Below are positions 60,596-64,000 of a stretch of 64,000 nt of DNA, piece after piece. The stretch comes from Stenopsyche tienmushanensis (taxonomy: Eukaryota > Arthropoda > Insecta > Trichoptera > Stenopsychidae). The translations under genes and the position numbers were made by a program. The stretch lies in assembly GCA_008973525.1 (NCBI GenBank), contig WACJ01000502.1, forward strand, positions 248,001-312,000. The letters run 5' to 3'. How positions within the stretch are numbered: position 1 is the stretch's first letter; the number at the start of each line of letters is the position of its first letter. Below the pieces are notes generated by a model, which had not been told where the DNA came from, searched no databases, and saw only the letters and a list, made by a program, of their open reading frames with translations.

Positions 60596-61667
60596 CATTT
60601 AAGACAGGTTAAATTCTTCTTGTCGGCGGCGTTCATTTTCGTGGCATTATGGTCATCCCTACTATACCTCATGCAATATTTTTAACTTCTAAATTATTTG
60701 AATATCAAAACTCAATGGAAATATTTGATCCATAAATACAGTTGTTTATCAGAATATTATATAATTCAATTAAATACTTGAATGTTGTGGAATACTACTT
60801 ATTGAAATATATGTAAAAATACTCTGTTAAAATTAATCGATTGAATGTTTAGTGATCAATGGAAAAATATATATGTAAAAACTATCAAATATTGTATATC
60901 CGTAGAAAACTCAATGGGCTTCAAATACATATTGTAGGTAAATGTTATATATCGAGCTTAAACAAAAATTATTAACTCACTTCCAAATAATTGGGTAGCT
61001 AGTATGTTAAAAATGTAATGTATTTTATTAGATTAAAATAAAACTCTATGATGTATAAAATATAGTTTCATCTCATTTCAACTAAGTGTGGAATTTATTC
61101 AGGCGCTCTGAAAAGAATACAAACATGTAAACATTCAAGCAAGTTTTTTATCCCGTTTTTAAATTGGTCTTTATTCTTCAACAAAGCCTTTTTATTTATT
61201 CTGGATTTTAATCTTTCGTCATGGTCATGGATTACAAAGAGTTGGAGTTTGCATATTTTAGCACATTCGTCGCCCAGCATAAATCGGTAAATAACGATGC
61301 AATACTGTAACGCACAGGACTCTAAGAGTGCTATATGTTGCGCATCTCTCCGCTATTGTTTATATTTGATAAGTTTGGCAACAAAGTGTAGAAGCTTACT
61401 AGATTGTAGTAGTATGGCCACTTAACTATTAATCTGACTTATTGATTCTGGTATGTTTATTAGTCAATTTTGAAGTGGAATAGAATGCAGAAATACTCAC
61501 TACTTCACTTCAGTTAACCCTCCCCCCCTTCCCCCCTTTCTTAATTCTTTCCTGCGGGTACGTATTGAGATTGAGCCCTGCCCTGCTCCTCACTTCAAAT
61601 TCAGTCATTAGCGAGAGCATACGCTTTTTGTTTCCCAATTATACGGACATACTTATTTCAACTTATC
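60596..61667. other. Pcmt 3' flank and spacer
   Basis: Contains the likely Pcmt polyadenylation signal AATAAA at 61037-61042. The part from about 61300 may be the 5' non-coding end of the element that carries the relic at 61668, with runs of C near 61523. No gene was recognised. Confidence 0.4.
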
Positions 61668-62807
61668 ATGGCGTCCATAAGCAGTGACGGGAGTTTATTA
61701 ATTAAAAATAAAACCAATATTTGGCTTATTGACCAATCAACACCAAATCTGCTTCAGTCAAAGTTACCTTCTATTGGTGAAGTATTACCTTTATGTTTTA
61801 ACACTACAGCTGTAAACATCGGCTTGTTAAATGGAGCTTGTGTTCTTCTGGAGCAGAAAATGGAAAAATATATGCTTTGTCTAGCTTGTCGCCATCATAT
61901 AATAGTAATTATATTAATAGCTGTAATGAGTCAATCTCTCGGTCCATTAGTGTTTCTGATATCCAATTGTTTAAAAGGTTTAAGAAGAACTGGGACAAAA
62001 TTTATCAAAGTGATTATAAAACAGTAATTTATGATACCACGTTCTCAAATATCATAGAAAATGTTACTGCAGACAGGATTTCTTTTTCTCAAAAACAACT
62101 TCAGTTACTGAATCTTTCCATCATTTACTTGGGAGGAATTCCTGAAAAAGGACATTCATTTAGGAGGCCTGCTGGTTTTCACTGTGCTAAATGGATAGCT
62201 AAAGCTATGTGTTACTTGTTTTTTTTAAATTTAAACATCAGTAAAAACTGACGAAAAAAGAAATGAAAAAAGTGAAAGATATTTGTCTTTTCACAGTCGT
62301 AATATATATAAAATACGATTATTAAAAGACTTGGTATCCTTTGAAAATATAAACTAAACAATAGTCAAAGTTGCCATGAAAAAAATACTGGGCCATTTAT
62401 GTTACTTATCGGAAGAGTTGGTGTCTTTTGCATTTTTTAACGACGAATTTTTAGTTAAAGATAAGCAAAATGTAGATGTACTAAGAATCGAAGGTGTAGA
62501 AGATTTCCCGAAAAGAAAAAGCATTGATGTCGAACACATCACCGAAAAAAACATAGAAGACTTTGTGACTAGCAACTCTTTGCGATTTTTCCAGACACTA
62601 GGTATCTCATCACAGTTTTTGAATAAAGATGTTGAAACTTGGAAGGATGACTCTAATATTAAGGCTGCAAAGAAAATGGTCCATTCTATGCGGGTAGTGA
62701 AGGAATATAATAAATTGATTGAAGAGCAAAAGCAATATTTGCTTTTGTTAGTAAAAGCTTACAGAAAGAAATGTCCTAATACAAAAAAATCAACCCTTGT
62801 ATCCTGA
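61668..62807 (+). pseudogene. Broken copy of an orphan multicopy gene family, probably transposon-borne
   Basis: Three + strand frames read as consecutive parts of one protein. The first is MASISSDGSLLIKNKTNIWL through LPSIGEVLPL (61668-61837). Then, shifted, QLFKRFKKNWDKIY, AGFHCAKWIAKAMCYLFFL (to 62251), and after a gap with stops MKKILGHLCYLSEELVSFAFF through QYLLLLVKAYRKKCPNTKKS (62376-62807). From memory these resemble hypothetical proteins found in many copies in aphids, Hydra and other invertebrates with the pattern RPGAFHHARWMAKA and GHLWYLSEELVALAFF. I cannot verify this. At least two frameshifts or deletions and one stop make it inactive. No known catalytic motif is seen. Confidence 0.55.
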
Positions 62808-63125
62808 ACATTTCTGATTTTAGTATTAGTAGGGTATCCTTCTCAAAACATTAATTTTACATGTAAATGTTTTATAGGAACAAATACAAGTTATGAAAAT
62901 TCAAACCTTGGTAGCGACCCCTAAATAATATTTTAAAAATTGAAAAAAGTACTGAAATGGTTTTTTAGAGTAGAAAAACAAATGAGAGGTTGACCGGTCG
63001 AATATCCGAAAAAATATTTTTTTGACCCAAATAAGGACCACCCTAACGTATATATATTTTGGTTTTTTTAATTTTATTTTGTATGTTTTGTAAAATCTTA
63101 TTTAATTGGAGGGAGAAAACATCAC
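62808..63125. other. Spacer, possibly the 3' end of the preceding relic
   Basis: No coding sequence. A short GC-richer block around 62990-63055 (containing TTGACCCAAATAAGGACCAC) might be the terminus of the preceding element. Confidence 0.3.
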
Positions 63126-63398
63126 TCAAATACGTGACAGGTTCCCTCCGGAAGAAAATCTATCCCATGTATCTGCGTAACATGGCGAAGTATGGCGTCT
63201 AATCACAAGGCACTCATTCGTAATGTCAGCGGTCCGAAAAGCGGACGAGATGGACATATAGACATTGTGGCCACTCAATCCTATTTTTTGCAGCATTTTT
63301 GGTGATAAATGCGTATCCGGGGCCCCCTCAGAGGATAAATTACATAGGTGGCTCGCGCAAAATGAGGTTACGAACGATTCTAAGGGAAGTATACGCAT
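63126..63398 (-). repeat. Interspersed repeat, copy 2
   Basis: Second copy of the repeat at 58950-59275, with about 250 alignable bases in the same orientation. Divergence is substantial but blocks such as GCACTCATTCGTAATGTCAG against GCATTCATTTGTCATGTCAG are clear. Neither copy has obvious terminal inverted repeats or a poly-A tail. Confidence 0.65.
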
Positions 63399-64000
63399 AA
63401 AAATGATATATTTATGAATCTTACTAATTTATGCTGCTATTTTAGCTAGTTTTTCCTTCTTCGTCTTGAGAATCTTGATACTTAAGGTTTATAAGGCAGA
63501 CACGTTTTATTCGGATATAATATTTAAAATATTGCATTTGTAATAGTATTATTTAACTTAAAAAAAAATAATTCCAGGTGGCACTTCATATCCTCGTTAC
63601 GGCACGAAGATTCATATGACCATGGTTATATAAATTATTGATCTTGTTATCATGGTATCTTCAGATTTAATAATTTTTACTGTAAAGTAGTTGCATCGCT
63701 TATCGCCAATTATCTTATCCTATTTGATTACTGTTTTTTTTATAAATTTTTTTTTTGAAATACTGTTAGTTAACTACGATAAGATCAGATATCAAACCGT
63801 TTCAAAATGTTGTAAAAGTGTCCAAGCTAAATATTTTTTTTTATCTATAGAGCCATTGCTAAATAAATTTAGTATGTTAATTTCATTGATTAAAATGTCC
63901 TTATTAATGGGGTCCCTTAATATTTGCATTGAAGCAATGGAGCAATTATTGCAAATATTTAACACTTGATGCAATGAATAGTATAAAAAATATGTTCATT
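63399..64000. other. AT-rich window end without features
   Basis: Only overlapping chance open frames on both strands; no domain or repeat recognised. Confidence 0.45.

Noticed and set aside
1..64000. CRISPR array, bacterial operon or prophage
   Set aside because: No regularly spaced repeats, no bacterial gene structure; spliced animal genes throughout.

Overview
This is an AT-rich animal nuclear segment, almost certainly from an insect. Evidence: spliced genes with standard GT-AG introns, a (TTAGG)n tract, and a dense load of mariner, hAT, piggyBac, R1-like and RTE-like relics. I cannot fix the order from the sequence. Five protein-coding genes can be supported; four were reassembled exon by exon, with every splice phase closing. 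Layout: 1-19.5 kb is gene-poor AT-rich DNA with a SINE-like repeat pair, a 128-bp palindromic MITE, a GC-rich LTR-like patch and a hAT MITE with a perfect 8-bp target duplication. 19.5-28.0 kb holds a 13-exon SVOP-like (SV2-related) transporter on the + strand, whose larger introns are largely filled by transposon relics (Tigger-like, a LINE with a 25-bp target duplication, an antisense reverse transcriptase, a mariner). 28-39 kb is a gene desert with two piggyBac/mariner elements, a hAT MITE and LINE tails. 39.3-42.05 kb is a sharply bounded GC-rich island carrying an intact, intronless, 789-residue KDM5 (JARID1/Lid) H3K4 demethylase on the - strand. It retains JmjN, ARID, PHD, JmjC and C5HC2 modules and the HxE...H iron ligands but ends where the PLU-1 region begins. 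About 660 bp away, head to head, is the 4-exon mitochondrial ribosomal protein gene mRpL38 (+).  44.6-57.2 kb contains a perfect 24-bp-arm hairpin, a hAT relic, two copies of one short piggyBac-like element, the 7-exon transcription-elongation gene Eaf (-), another hAT relic with a BED-finger remnant and a truncated mariner. 57.2-60.6 kb is Pcmt (protein-L-isoaspartate O-methyltransferase, 6 exons, +). The last 3.4 kb has a frameshifted copy of an orphan, apparently multicopy gene family and the second copy of a repeat also found inside a Pcmt intron. The genes are unrelated housekeeping or neuronal functions and do not form a pathway. The most unusual object is the GC-saturated, intron-free mini-KDM5, best read as an old retrocopy kept open by selection or a lineage-specific gene.
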